Below the pieces are notes generated by a model that had not been told where the DNA came from, searched no databases, and worked only from the letters and a program-made list of their open reading frames with translations. From the NCBI RefSeq assembly GCF_011742165.1, contig NZ_JAAQTO010000018.1, forward strand, positions 62,001 to 126,000: a DNA stretch of 64,000 bases, written 5' to 3'. Shown piece by piece: positions 35,048 to 43,473 of this stretch (position 1 is its first letter; the number at the start of each line of letters is the position of its first letter). This stretch comes from Billgrantia bachuensis. Lineage in GTDB: Bacteria > Pseudomonadota > Gammaproteobacteria > Pseudomonadales > Halomonadaceae. Position numbers and translations under genes: made by a program.

Positions 35048-36905
35048 CAGTACTCTCCTTGGCCTTAAGCGCGACGCGGAAAGTCTCCCATAGGGTGCGA
35101 AAGTCGGGTGGAATTGGGTTCGGACCGCCCGCCTCCGCAGAGTCCAGCCGGGAGATAAGCCGCTCGATGGCCTGAAGCTGCTCTCCCCCACGACACAGGG
35201 CACGGACCATTTCCTCCAGCAGTGGCATGTCATCGGCCGCTGCGCGCCAGCCACCAGCGCCTTTATCGGTCTGGGCGGCGAGTGCTGCGGCGAAGGGCTC
35301 GCCCAGTTCAGCCAGCAGCAGCTGCAAGTAGCGTAGGAAGGTCTCCTTGCTGTCGATGACCCAGCGCATGATAGCGCCGTGTCGCTCGGCCGGCAGGCCC
35401 GCGAGGTCAAAACCGGTGCTGAAAAGGACCGACGAGTCGGTCGCCGCATCCATAAGACGGAAGGCCATGAACCGGGTCAGATCGATCAGTGGCATTGCCC
35501 CTAAGTCTACCGGTCGCCCGGCACACAGGGCTTCTAGGGCCTCACGCCTGTGCCCTTCGCCGCGGGTAATGGGCCAAACAGCTAGTGCGGACATGCTTTC
35601 TAGGGGCAGCGGTTCGGTGGGTACGAGCCGCACCGACCACAGGGAGTCAGCGGTGTCGCCGGTCTCGGCGGGCTGACAGTGCAGCGTGAGTTCGCTGCGG
35701 CAGAGACTGCGCCGTGCCTCTTCAAGGCGTGCTTCGACGGCCCGCCGCTCCGGGTCGGGGGCGGCGAGTTCGCCCGGCCTAAATTCACGCGTCAATCGGC
35801 CAAACCCCTGGGGGCCCATAATTTGCTCCACGCTTCCTACGCGGGAGCGTCTGCCCGTCAGCGTGGCGAAGAGCTCAACATTGCGTCCTGACAGTAGGGC
35901 CGGACGCGTCGCGTTGCCAGAACCTACGGTGATCGAGGTATCTCGGCCGGATTCGGCGATGAACGCCTTGGCATGCAGCCCTTGCAGTGTTTCTGTTTCT
36001 GCTTCCGCTTCTTCTCCGTCTTCCGTTGTGGCCATCTCATCGAGCACGGCCGCCTGTGCAAACTGCGCCAGGGTGTCCGGTGACAACGCTGCAAGTTGAT
36101 CACTGCGGCTGATCAGTCTAGGTGGTTCCCGATGCGGAAGGCTGGCCAGCAGATCCAAGGCCGCATCGTCACAGAACGGTGAGATTACACCCAGGCGCGC
36201 ACAACGGTCAGGCTGCCAAGGCTTGCCACCTAGACCGTTGACGGCGAATGAAACGCTGTCGAAGGGCTCAGGGATTGACCACTCCGCCCGGCGGATATCC
36301 TCACTCAGTTGCTCGATAAGAGCACGCGTGTCCTCGTCGACGGCGGCACAAGCCGAGTCAGGTAGTTGGCGGATGAACTGCGCGAGGGGTCGGTTTCCAC
36401 GGCGCGGGCGTCGCGAGATCGCTCCATCAAGGGTCAAGGCAATATCCCACGAGCGGTCACAGGTGAGGTTGCGCGACAGAACCAGAACGCGTAGACGGGG
36501 GGGCTCGTTGGGTTGTACCGGTGTGAACCGTAGCGCCCACATCTTGGGATGGAAGGCTCCGCCCTGGGGGGCGGTGACTTCAATGATGGTACGTTCCAGC
36601 AGACTGCACAGACGTGAATGTGGAGCGCTGCTTGCCAGGATCCTTCCGGCGTCGGTAAAAATGGCAAGTCGTCCGGCAATACGCTCGGCACCTTCGAGCA
36701 AGGCCAGCGGGTGCCGTAGGATCTCATCACGGTTCTCAGCCGCGAAAAGCGCCAGGCTGACCGGAGCTGCGAGTGCAGTCTCGAAATCGAGCGAGAAGGT
36801 AGTCGCTACCGCAGCATCGAAAATGTAGCCGGGCGGAGCCTGTAGATTATCTCCATAAAGAACACGCTGCTCAGGGTCGAGGCTCGTTTTAGCCGGCATA
36901 GGCAA
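35037..36905 (-). CDS. Phospholipase D-like (HKD) protein
   Basis: 622 residues. Two half-HKD motifs are visible: FHPKMWALRF followed by VLVLSRNLT (about residues 120-155), and LHAKAFIAE followed by TVGSGNAT (about residues 310-335). Each has H-x-K and a downstream Ser/Asn. Such pairs build one active site in PLD nucleases and lipases; next to a helicase, nuclease activity is the likelier role. The C-terminal third is helical with no motif. The start overlaps the DUF6361 stop by 17 bp, and the stop overlaps the helicase start. No signal peptide, so it acts in the cytoplasm. Confidence 0.82.
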   Translation of the reverse strand: MPMPAKTSLDPEQRVLYGDNLQAPPGYIFDAAVATTFSLDFETALAAPVSLALFAAENRDEILRHPLALLEGAERIAGRLAIFTDAGRILASSAPHSRLCSLLERTIIEVTAPQGGAFHPKMWALRFTPVQPNEPPRLRVLVLSRNLTCDRSWDIALTLDGAISRRPRRGNRPLAQFIRQLPDSACAAVDEDTRALIEQLSEDIRRAEWSIPEPFDSVSFAVNGLGGKPWQPDRCARLGVISPFCDDAALDLLASLPHREPPRLISRSDQLAALSPDTLAQFAQAAVLDEMATTEDGEEAEAETETLQGLHAKAFIAESGRDTSITVGSGNATRPALLSGRNVELFATLTGRRSRVGSVEQIMGPQGFGRLTREFRPGELAAPDPERRAVEARLEEARRSLCRSELTLHCQPAETGDTADSLWSVRLVPTEPLPLESMSALAVWPITRGEGHRREALEALCAGRPVDLGAMPLIDLTRFMAFRLMDAATDSSVLFSTGFDLAGLPAERHGAIMRWVIDSKETFLRYLQLLLAELGEPFAAALAAQTDKGAGGWRAAADDMPLLEEMVRALCRGGEQLQAIERLISRLDSAEAGGPNPIPPDFRTLWETFRVALKAKESTDAS

Positions 36906-38067
36906 GGTCCCTTAGATGTGATTTTGCCTGAGACCACCGGAAAGACAACCGATCCGCCCCCGAGGCGCCTGTCCAGCGGTCCCGCACCGCACGGTTGGAA
37001 AAGCGCGACTGGCTCGATTTCAGTCGGCGTTCACGTTCTTTCACCAGTGACCGGGCGGAGGCCGATGCGCTGATTCTCCCGGCTCCCAAAGCCACTTGTT
37101 CAAGCCATTGCACCACGAACCGCCGTGTGGCCGGGCGAATGTTGTGAGCGGGGTGCTCTACTGTCTTCCAAAAATCGTCGGGTGCCCAATCCTGGATATT
37201 CTTGTGATTGATGCCATCAGCCCAGTCTGCAATTCTTTGTTGATAGAAGCTTACCCAGCCATCATGCTCGCGAAGCTCGCTGAGCTGGAGGTTATACAAC
37301 AACGAGGCACCATGCATGACAGCGGAGAATCTATCGGCTTGCTTGACCAAGTTTTGAGCCTTGCCGGGAAAGTCACTCCGTTGAGGGTGCTCCCAGATGT
37401 AGTCACACTCGGCTTCAATCCGGTATTGAGCCAAGTGGGTCAGCAGCGAATTGGGCTGCTCCGATATAAGCCGATCAACGATGAACCCAGCTTCATCGTT
37501 GGTCAGGTGGAATGTCGTACTGTCCAGCAGCTTGGGAGGAGCCGGGGGCAGTGCCTTTGCCCATAGTCGTTGGCTGCTTATTGCCTCAGCGCTCGTTACA
37601 GCTTCATCTTGCGTATGACGGGTACGGCGACGCAGGAGGCCCGTGAAGTAGCTTTCAATCGAACCGGGAAACAGGCGTATCCCCCAAGCACCCAGTCCAG
37701 CCCAATATACAGAGCTGGGCAGACGTTGTAGCTTCACCCCGGCTTCGCGCCCGATGATCCCTCGTATTTCGCCGCCGTTTTTCAATGCCTCCACCAGGCG
37801 AACCTCAAGCGTCCTTGCCTCTGCCTTCAGTTGGCTTGGTGTGCCTCCGCGCTGCTCCAGGGATTGGTATAGCCAGGGCACGAATAGCATATAGCGCAGT
37901 CGGGTCTGGATCGTGCTGGTGCCAGGAAACAGGTGATCAGCGATAGAGTCGCGGATGCTGCCGAGTCCCAGCTCATCACGGCTTTCACGCTCTTGGAACA
38001 GCGCCATAATTCGTTGCGCACGCTGGCGCTCTGCCTCATCGAAGTCAATCCATGCTAACGATGACAT
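36889..38067 (-). CDS. DUF6361 family protein
   Basis: 392 residues. The opening SSLAWIDFDEAERQRAQRIM and the following HLFPGTSTIQTRLRYMLFVP are the signature of DUF6361, a family of unknown activity seen in defence islands next to PLD-like and helicase genes. The protein is largely helical, with no catalytic motif visible. First gene of the minus-strand trio DUF6361-PLD-helicase, with overlapping junctions throughout, so the three are probably made in fixed proportion and form a complex. Confidence 0.85.
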   Translation of the reverse strand: MSSLAWIDFDEAERQRAQRIMALFQERESRDELGLGSIRDSIADHLFPGTSTIQTRLRYMLFVPWLYQSLEQRGGTPSQLKAEARTLEVRLVEALKNGGEIRGIIGREAGVKLQRLPSSVYWAGLGAWGIRLFPGSIESYFTGLLRRRTRHTQDEAVTSAEAISSQRLWAKALPPAPPKLLDSTTFHLTNDEAGFIVDRLISEQPNSLLTHLAQYRIEAECDYIWEHPQRSDFPGKAQNLVKQADRFSAVMHGASLLYNLQLSELREHDGWVSFYQQRIADWADGINHKNIQDWAPDDFWKTVEHPAHNIRPATRRFVVQWLEQVALGAGRISASASARSLVKERERRLKSSQSRFSNRAVRDRWTGASGADRLSFRWSQAKSHLRDLAYAG

Positions 38068-38219
38068 CGGCCCTCCGATCTGTTGAATTCTTCTGTCCGG
38101 CCGTCATCGAAAGCCGGTAATTTGCCAGGTATGGCTGGACGATTACGGAAACTAGTTGATAGCTGTAAGACCTCATGATCTTTGATGGCTTGATCTGGCA
38201 GTCACCCACTTGGTCTTAA

Positions 38220-38663
38220 CTAGGTCAGGCTACGCAGCCGTACACGCAGGGTCTCCGGCTGGCGTAGCCACTCATGCAGCGTTTCGGGGTGGTGGAAGGC
38301 AAACAGCCGACGAGAGCCCCGGGGACGAGACCTAATTCTGCAACCTGCGCGATCCCAAGCCGCGCTCTCGTAGTGAGAGACGAGCCGCTGCTCCCAGTGT
38401 GGCCAGTGCTCAGGCAGCTGAGCCACGTACTTGGCTGACTGCCCGGCGACGCCGCTAAGGGTCACCCCGGCCTTCTTGGCCTCGATGACCCCAGCCGCCT
38501 TGCCGTCTATGAACAACAGGTAATCGCAGTAGCCGGCGGGCAGGTGGAACTTCCGCACGGCCACCCCCAGCGCTGCCTGTCGGTCGAAGTCGCTTCTGTC
38601 CTGGATCAACCAGCCTGCATGGTGCAGCAGGTGGTCGATTCGGGCCCTGGCCTGCTCTTCCGG
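38220..38663 (-). pseudogene. Fossil of a type I restriction R subunit (HsdR N-terminus)
   Basis: The minus strand reads PEEQARARIDHLLHHAGW, then GYCDYLLFIDGKAAGVIEAK (PD-(D/E)xK nuclease core with D and ExK), then a damaged stretch, then LFAFHHPETLHEWLRQPETL. These are consecutive landmarks of HsdR N-termini. A stop at 38664-38666 replaces the normal start, an indel lies near 38340, and the helicase part is missing. Translation could only start from a TTG at 38609. A remnant of an earlier restriction system at this site. Confidence 0.8.
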
Positions 38664-38885
38664 TTATTGCACAGCGTTCCCCTTCGCCCCTGTGTAGTGC
38701 ATGGCCATGAGCCATAGTCGGTTTCTTGGTAGGCTGCCTTCCATGGCTGCCCCAGATCAGCCGGCGTGCTTTGCGCTTCACCTCGCACTCATCCTAACTA
38801 TCATTACCCTAAGCGTACCAGCTTAAGTCAACAATACGTTACTCAACGAAAAAGGGTTGGCGCGCTGCGGCTCACGACCATTCAT

Positions 38886-39545
38886 TCAGCTCCGGCTGGT
38901 CCCAAAAGCCCGCAGCCCCAGGCCGTACTGTTTCGTGTCGGCCTTACACAAATATGACGCTCGGTAGAATGCCGCTCGGAAGCTCTCCGCATCATCTCGG
39001 TCGATCCAGTACCACGGATTGTGTGGAACATGGATCCAAGGCTCCTGAGGGTTCCACGCTACCCCCAGCGCGCTGTACCAGGCTCGGGAGACTCGGTTAA
39101 AGAGATTTTCGTTGGGGGAGCCCACCCTGCCGGGCAGGTAATAAGCATCACGGTTGAGGACCAGGAAGAAGTGATAGTGCGGCTTGCCATTTTCTCCTAC
39201 CTCACGGCACCAGACATAGCGGACCTTGGTATCCGGCGCCCAACCGGCCCGACGCTTCATTGCGCGGTCGTGCTTAATGATCGCCTTGAGCGTAGCGATG
39301 AACCGCCTTATCAGGCGCTGATGGTCTTGCAGCGTCATTCGGTCGCTAATCGCTTTAGGGATGACCGGTTCAATACGGAAAGCAAGCACTCGAGGATACT
39401 CGTCGAGGGCCCTCTGTAGCGTGTCCTGAAGCGACTGCAAGTATTCAAGCACCATCGGCACGGAATCTGGCTGGACCTCCATACCGTTGAAAGATGTGTC
39501 GTAGCTCAGGTGCAGGTTGGGGTTGGTGGGATGTCTCGTTGTCAT
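38886..39545 (-). CDS. Inovirus Gp2-type protein (YagK/YfjJ-like)
   Basis: 219 residues. The KVRYVWCREVGENGKPHYHF segment (residues 106-125) followed by FLVLNRDAYY, and a later YLCKADTK near the end, match the inovirus Gp2/YfjJ family. These are replication-initiator-related proteins (HUH-like HYHF motif) found in filamentous phages, satellites and small genomic islands. Full length with no frame damage. The AlpA regulator gene lies 308 bp upstream on the same strand, an arrangement typical of cryptic satellite islands. No integrase or coat genes are seen. Confidence 0.82.
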   Translation of the reverse strand: MTTRHPTNPNLHLSYDTSFNGMEVQPDSVPMVLEYLQSLQDTLQRALDEYPRVLAFRIEPVIPKAISDRMTLQDHQRLIRRFIATLKAIIKHDRAMKRRAGWAPDTKVRYVWCREVGENGKPHYHFFLVLNRDAYYLPGRVGSPNENLFNRVSRAWYSALGVAWNPQEPWIHVPHNPWYWIDRDDAESFRAAFYRASYLCKADTKQYGLGLRAFGTSRS

Positions 39546-39853
39546 TTCAAATCTCCAGTGGCAGGTAAACGCTCACGCCTAGTTGGTTATGGGCGCTGAT
39601 AGCAGGCACGATGAATCATCCAGCTTGCTGCTGGATCCTGTGGTCTATGGATAGAATGTTCTCTGCTGTTTCTCTTGCTCTATTGGTACGGGGCTTGAGC
39701 CCCCTCCCCTTTCCTTGGATAGATTAATAATAATTAAACAAGGGTCGGAGGCACTGGTTCAGATACCAGCAATGCTGGTGGGCTGTGATGGACATGGGTA
39801 GCACAAGGTAGAATTCTGGTCTCCAATTAAATTATTCAGAAATGCTCCTATCC
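39546..39853. other. Intergenic stretch between AlpA and Gp2-type genes
   Basis: No gene seen. It contains an AT-rich patch (around 39725-39740) and could hold the promoter for the Gp2-type gene; no clear operator was recognised. Confidence 0.3.
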
Positions 39854-40051
39854 TCATACTGAAGCCATGTCCCGCGTTTTGATAAGATCTTGTATACAGG
39901 CATCAACTTCATCTTCCACCCAAGCCGATACCCTAGTCCCAAACTTGATCGGCTTGGGGAGCCATCCCTTGCCGATGTACTTGTAGACCGTAGACTTTGC
40001 AAGCCCTGTGCGGTCCATGACGTCATTTATGCGGATCAGTTTCTTGCTCAT
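39854..40051 (-). CDS. alpA: AlpA-family excisionase-like regulator
   Basis: 65 residues from ATG 40051, chosen because AGGAG stands 7 bp upstream; the open frame extends 99 bp further without support. MerR-like HTH of the AlpA type: LIRINDVMDRTGLAKSTVYK, then GKGWLPKPIKFGTRVSAWVE and a short tail. AlpA proteins activate excision or satellite genes in P4-like and related islands. It lies upstream of the inovirus Gp2-type gene in the same direction. Confidence 0.88.
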   Translation of the reverse strand: MSKKLIRINDVMDRTGLAKSTVYKYIGKGWLPKPIKFGTRVSAWVEDEVDACIQDLIKTRDMASV

Positions 40052-40440
40052 GTCGAACTCCTGTTTGTCCTTCATGAGATGAAGCTGTCGAGTATTTTTA
40101 ATTTCATACTCTAGAATGCTCTCCATCTGATTCACGCTTATATACCCCAACCGCGAAGAGCAATCCTCCTTTCGGGATATTCCAATTCCCCCAGTGTCTC
40201 CTCACTACCGTGCAACATTCGCAGCCCAGTCAAAGCGATACCAAATTTTATAGGGGTCGAGACCTTACAGCCTGACAGCCATAAGCGACAGGGATGCTGA
40301 ACCAGCACAACCTCTGGACATTCCTTTGCCAAGATGGATCATTTCAAAGCAACAGGAAAGACTGATGATCTCTCATTGTCGCCTCACTAATCGTCTACGC
40401 ATCCCCAACACCTAGGGCATTTCTCTTGCATTTATATCGT
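40052..40440. other. AT-rich intergenic stretch upstream of AlpA
   Basis: No supported gene; open frames here lack ribosome sites and family resemblance. Composition is well below the core in GC, as expected for island edges. Confidence 0.3.
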
Positions 40441-40507
40441 CGTTGCGTTACGTTGTTGCGTATCGTGGTGACGAATCGTTGATTCACTTCGTTGTGATAG
40501 TTCGTTG
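40441..40507. repeat. Cluster of CGTTG direct repeats
   Basis: CGTTG occurs at 40441, 40451, 40477, 40490 and 40503. The last two lie in the longer repeat TTCGTTGTGA / TTCGTTGTCA (40488-40497, 40501-40510). The cluster sits 60-120 bp upstream of the gene at 40565 and is followed by an AT-rich tract, an iteron-like or multi-site operator arrangement. Confidence 0.45.
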
Positions 40508-40564
40508 TCACTGTGTTCAGCTTGGAAGACTTTTATTTAATATTTAAATTATGAGAATGAAGGA

Positions 40565-41278
40565 ATGTCCGAACTTTCAAAATGGTTAAAACCCAGTAAT
40601 ATTGAGCAACACAGGTGGGCCGCCGATTACCTTTTCAGGAAAAATGTTTCACATAACCCCAACCCTCCGGACCCGCACTATTACCTAATAACGCTTGACA
40701 ATAGCGCCAGCCACGACCCTGCCTATATCCTGGCCGTAAGATCCATGAAGGCTGCCTGGAGGCAGAAGAAGCTGAGAAAAACAAGAAATGGAAAAACCGA
40801 ATTCAGCTTGACAATAAGCAATGGAAAAAAGAAAAAGCTGAACAACCTAGCAAAGAAAAAAGGTAAGACTCTAGGCGAAACGCTAGAGGAGCTGATAGAC
40901 GACGAAGCCCAAAGAAATGAGGAATTGAGAAGTGAAATTAAAAGGCAGAAGGAGCTATCTTCTCAAAGTCTTGAATTAGCAAGAGGGGCCCATAAAACAA
41001 GAATTTACGAAATTGAAATGTACACCAATATTCTCTTATGTCTTCTAGAGGAAAATTTGAACAAAATGATCCAATACGAAATGGATGCCTTCAAGGCTAA
41101 CCACTCTTCAATTCACGAACACATCGGGACAAAAGAATTTAAAGAAGAAAGATTTTTATCTGAAAGCGAAACCATAAACAAAGCCTTAAAAAAAGTCCAA
41201 TCTTGGGCTCCGAAGACATTCCCACTGGATATAGTGACAAAATTAAATACAAAGCAACTAATTCACAATGGTAAATGA
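40565..41278 (+). CDS. Hypothetical AT-rich orphan protein with RHH-like and coiled-coil segments
   Basis: 237 residues, very rich in Lys, Asn, Glu and Ile, with codon use and base composition unlike its neighbours, a sign of recent transfer. The middle part FSLTISNGKKKKLNNLAKKK then GKTLGETLEELIDDEAQ looks like a ribbon-helix-helix: a strand followed by two helices. A long acidic/basic coiled-coil follows (about 115-150). The ribosome site is poor (AAGGA directly against the ATG). No known family. It is the last gene before the core genome resumes and is preceded by CGTTG repeats. Confidence 0.6.
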   Translation: MSELSKWLKPSNIEQHRWAADYLFRKNVSHNPNPPDPHYYLITLDNSASHDPAYILAVRSMKAAWRQKKLRKTRNGKTEFSLTISNGKKKKLNNLAKKKGKTLGETLEELIDDEAQRNEELRSEIKRQKELSSQSLELARGAHKTRIYEIEMYTNILLCLLEENLNKMIQYEMDAFKANHSSIHEHIGTKEFKEERFLSESETINKALKKVQSWAPKTFPLDIVTKLNTKQLIHNGK

Positions 41279-41688
41279 AAGGGCGCTGGAAATCGAAAGG
41301 ACAAGACCATCCCCCTCGACATGCCTCCAGCGTGCTGCATACCTACGAGAGGGCGTCCGGGGACTGGTCAGAAACCGAAAGCAGCTATCTAACCTGACAC
41401 TCAGGTGACATGCTGAGTGTCGCCATGACGTTCAGGCTAGACTGTGCTTGGCAGGGGCGGCGACTCAGGCCGCCGATAGCCACTGCGCTAGCGCTTGGGT
41501 AGAATGCCCATCACTCCACATCAAGCTACTTGCCTGACAAGGGCGGGATCACACAGCCTCAGCCAAACGGGGAGTACCCTGGGGAGTAAAGTCACGCCCG
41601 GCAGCTCAATTTTCCCACAAGCGTTTGATTGTATTATGAAAATTATTCACGCACTATTTTCAGATCCAGAACATCGAGTAGTGCAGCA
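41279..41688. other. Gene-free island/core junction with a 9-bp hairpin
   Basis: No gene or integrase fragment recognised. GACACTCAG (41397-41405), 8 nt, CTGAGTGTC (41414-41422) forms a perfect stem. No tRNA or clear att repeat is visible. Confidence 0.35.
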
Positions 41689-43473
41689 ATGACGGCAAGC
41701 CGGGCACTGCCCAATCGAAGGTCTGCTCCCCGCGCCATGGGGTGGATACGGTTTATGGCGCTGGCCGCCTGGCTAGCCGTACCCCTGCCGGGCTGGGGGC
41801 AGCCCTCACCCGCCGTTCCAGCCGACGGCGCGGGCGAGACGATCGTCGTCGGCGGCGATCACTACCACCCGCCCTATGAATTCCTCGACGAGGACGGCGA
41901 GCCGGCCGGCTACAACGTGGAGCTGACCCGGGCCATCGCCGAGGTGATGGGCATCGAGGTGCGCATCGAGCTGAAGCCGTGGAGCGAGGTGCGCCGCGGC
42001 CTGGAGCAGGGCGAGATCGATATCCTGCAGGGTATGTCGTACTCGGAGGCGCGTAGCGAACGTTTCGATTTCGCCCCGCCCCACGCCATCGTCCATCAGT
42101 CTATCTTCGCCCGCCGCGGCGACCCGGTGGTGGAGGTCGAGGAGCTACGCGGCAAGGAGGTGATCGTCCAGCGCGGCGACATCATGCACGACTACTTGGT
42201 CGAGAATGACATCGACGCCGTGGCGATCCCCGTGGATACCCACGCCGACGCGCTGCGAGCCCTGGCCGCCGGCCAGCACGACTACGCCCTGGTCGCCAAC
42301 CTGCCGGCGCTCTACCTCAGCCGCGAATTGGGGCTGACCAACCTGGTGCCGGTGGCGCGGCCCTTCGCGCTGCGCTACGGCTATGCGGTGCGGCAGGGCG
42401 ATGCGAACCTACTGGCCAAGTTCAGCGAGGGGCTGGCCATCCTCAAGAACACCGGCCGCCACCAGGCGATCTACGACAAGTGGCTGGGGCCGCTGGAGAG
42501 CCGCGAAGGCATCCCCTGGCAGAAGATCGGCCAGGTGGGCGCGGCGCTCTCCGCGCTGCTGTTGCTGATTCTGGGCGCCATCGTGATCTGGAACCGCATG
42601 CTCAAGCGTGAGGTGGCGGCACGCACCGCGGAGCTGCGCCAGCATCAGCAGCAGCTGATCCAGGCCGACAAGATGGCTTCGCTCGGCGTGCTCGTCTCGG
42701 GCGTGGCCCACGAAATCAACAATCCCAGCAGTCTGCTGCTGCTCAACCTGCCGGTGCTGCGCGACGCCTATGCCGACGCCGAGCCGATCCTCGAAGCGCA
42801 CTACCGCGCCCATGGCGACTTCCCGTTCGGCGGACTGCCCTATTCGCGCATGCGCGAGGAGATTCCCGGCATGATCGACGACATGCACGAGGGCGCCCGG
42901 CGCATCAAGCGCATCGTCGGCGACCTCAAGGACTTTGCCCGCCAGGGCGGCGACGAACAGGCCGAGAGCTTCGATCTCAATGCGGTGGTGGCCACTGCCG
43001 TGCGCCTGGTCGACAACTCGATCCGCCAGGCGACCAGCCGCTTCGAGACGCAATATGCCAGCGATCTTCCGGCGCTCTCGGGCAACGCCCAGCGCATCGA
43101 GCAGGTGGTGATCAACCTGGTGCTCAACGCCTGCCAGGCCCTCGAGCAGCCCGCCCAGGGCATCCGCCTGACCACACGCCACGATCGCGCCCAGGGCAGG
43201 GTCGAGCTGGAAGTGTGCGACCAGGGCCGCGGCATCGCGCCCGACGCCATGCACCGGCTGACCGACCCCTTCTTCACCACCCGGCGCGAGTGCGGCGGCA
43301 CCGGCCTGGGCCTGTCCGTTTCCGCCGGCATCGTCAGCGAACACCAGGGCAGCCTGACCTTCGACTCCCACCCCGGCCAGGGTACCCGCGTGACCCTGTC
43401 GCTGCCGGCAGCGACACCCACCGCGGCGCCGAGCGTTTCGGCCGGCCGACAGCAAGAGCCCGACACGCCATGA
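41689..43473 (+). CDS. Sensor histidine kinase with periplasmic SBP3 ligand-binding domain
   Basis: About 594 residues from ATG 41689; ATG 41737 is an alternative that gives a shorter signal/anchor (GWIRFMALAAWLAVPLPGWG). Order: N-terminal membrane signal; bacterial solute-binding family 3 domain (about residues 45-270, VVGGDHYHPPYEFLDEDGEP, ELTRAIAEVMGIEV); one membrane helix (near 285-305); a short coiled linker; HisKA with SGVAHEINNPSS near 340; and HATPase with NLVLNACQAL and GTGLGLSVSAGI. SBP3 domains bind amino acids or similar polar ligands. Coupled by ATGA to the response regulator and upstream of an amino acid symporter and glutaminase, so the ligand may be glutamine or alanine. Confidence 0.9.
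   Translation: MTASRALPNRRSAPRAMGWIRFMALAAWLAVPLPGWGQPSPAVPADGAGETIVVGGDHYHPPYEFLDEDGEPAGYNVELTRAIAEVMGIEVRIELKPWSEVRRGLEQGEIDILQGMSYSEARSERFDFAPPHAIVHQSIFARRGDPVVEVEELRGKEVIVQRGDIMHDYLVENDIDAVAIPVDTHADALRALAAGQHDYALVANLPALYLSRELGLTNLVPVARPFALRYGYAVRQGDANLLAKFSEGLAILKNTGRHQAIYDKWLGPLESREGIPWQKIGQVGAALSALLLLILGAIVIWNRMLKREVAARTAELRQHQQQLIQADKMASLGVLVSGVAHEINNPSSLLLLNLPVLRDAYADAEPILEAHYRAHGDFPFGGLPYSRMREEIPGMIDDMHEGARRIKRIVGDLKDFARQGGDEQAESFDLNAVVATAVRLVDNSIRQATSRFETQYASDLPALSGNAQRIEQVVINLVLNACQALEQPAQGIRLTTRHDRAQGRVELEVCDQGRGIAPDAMHRLTDPFFTTRRECGGTGLGLSVSAGIVSEHQGSLTFDSHPGQGTRVTLSLPAATPTAAPSVSAGRQQEPDTP

Noticed and set aside
35048..35449. Longer N-terminus for the helicase (open frame to 35449)
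   Set aside because: This part lies wholly within the PLD gene in another frame, is Arg/Ser/Pro-rich, and the ATG at 35047 is coupled to the PLD stop.
31910..38067. DISARM system, because of helicase, PLD and nearby methyltransferases
   Set aside because: No DUF1998 protein (DrmB) and no DrmA-type helicase; DUF6361 is not a DISARM gene, and the methyltransferases belong to a separate operon.
38220..38609. Functional small protein from the TTG at 38609
   Set aside because: The reading matches only damaged HsdR N-terminal segments, with no ribosome site, so it is treated as a pseudogene.
40441..40507. CRISPR-like array
   Set aside because: CGTTG units are too short and irregularly spaced, with no repeat of 20 bp or more and no cas gene.
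41279..41688. tRNA or attachment site at the island/core junction
   Set aside because: The inverted repeats do not fold into a cloverleaf and no matching direct repeat was found at the left side of the island.
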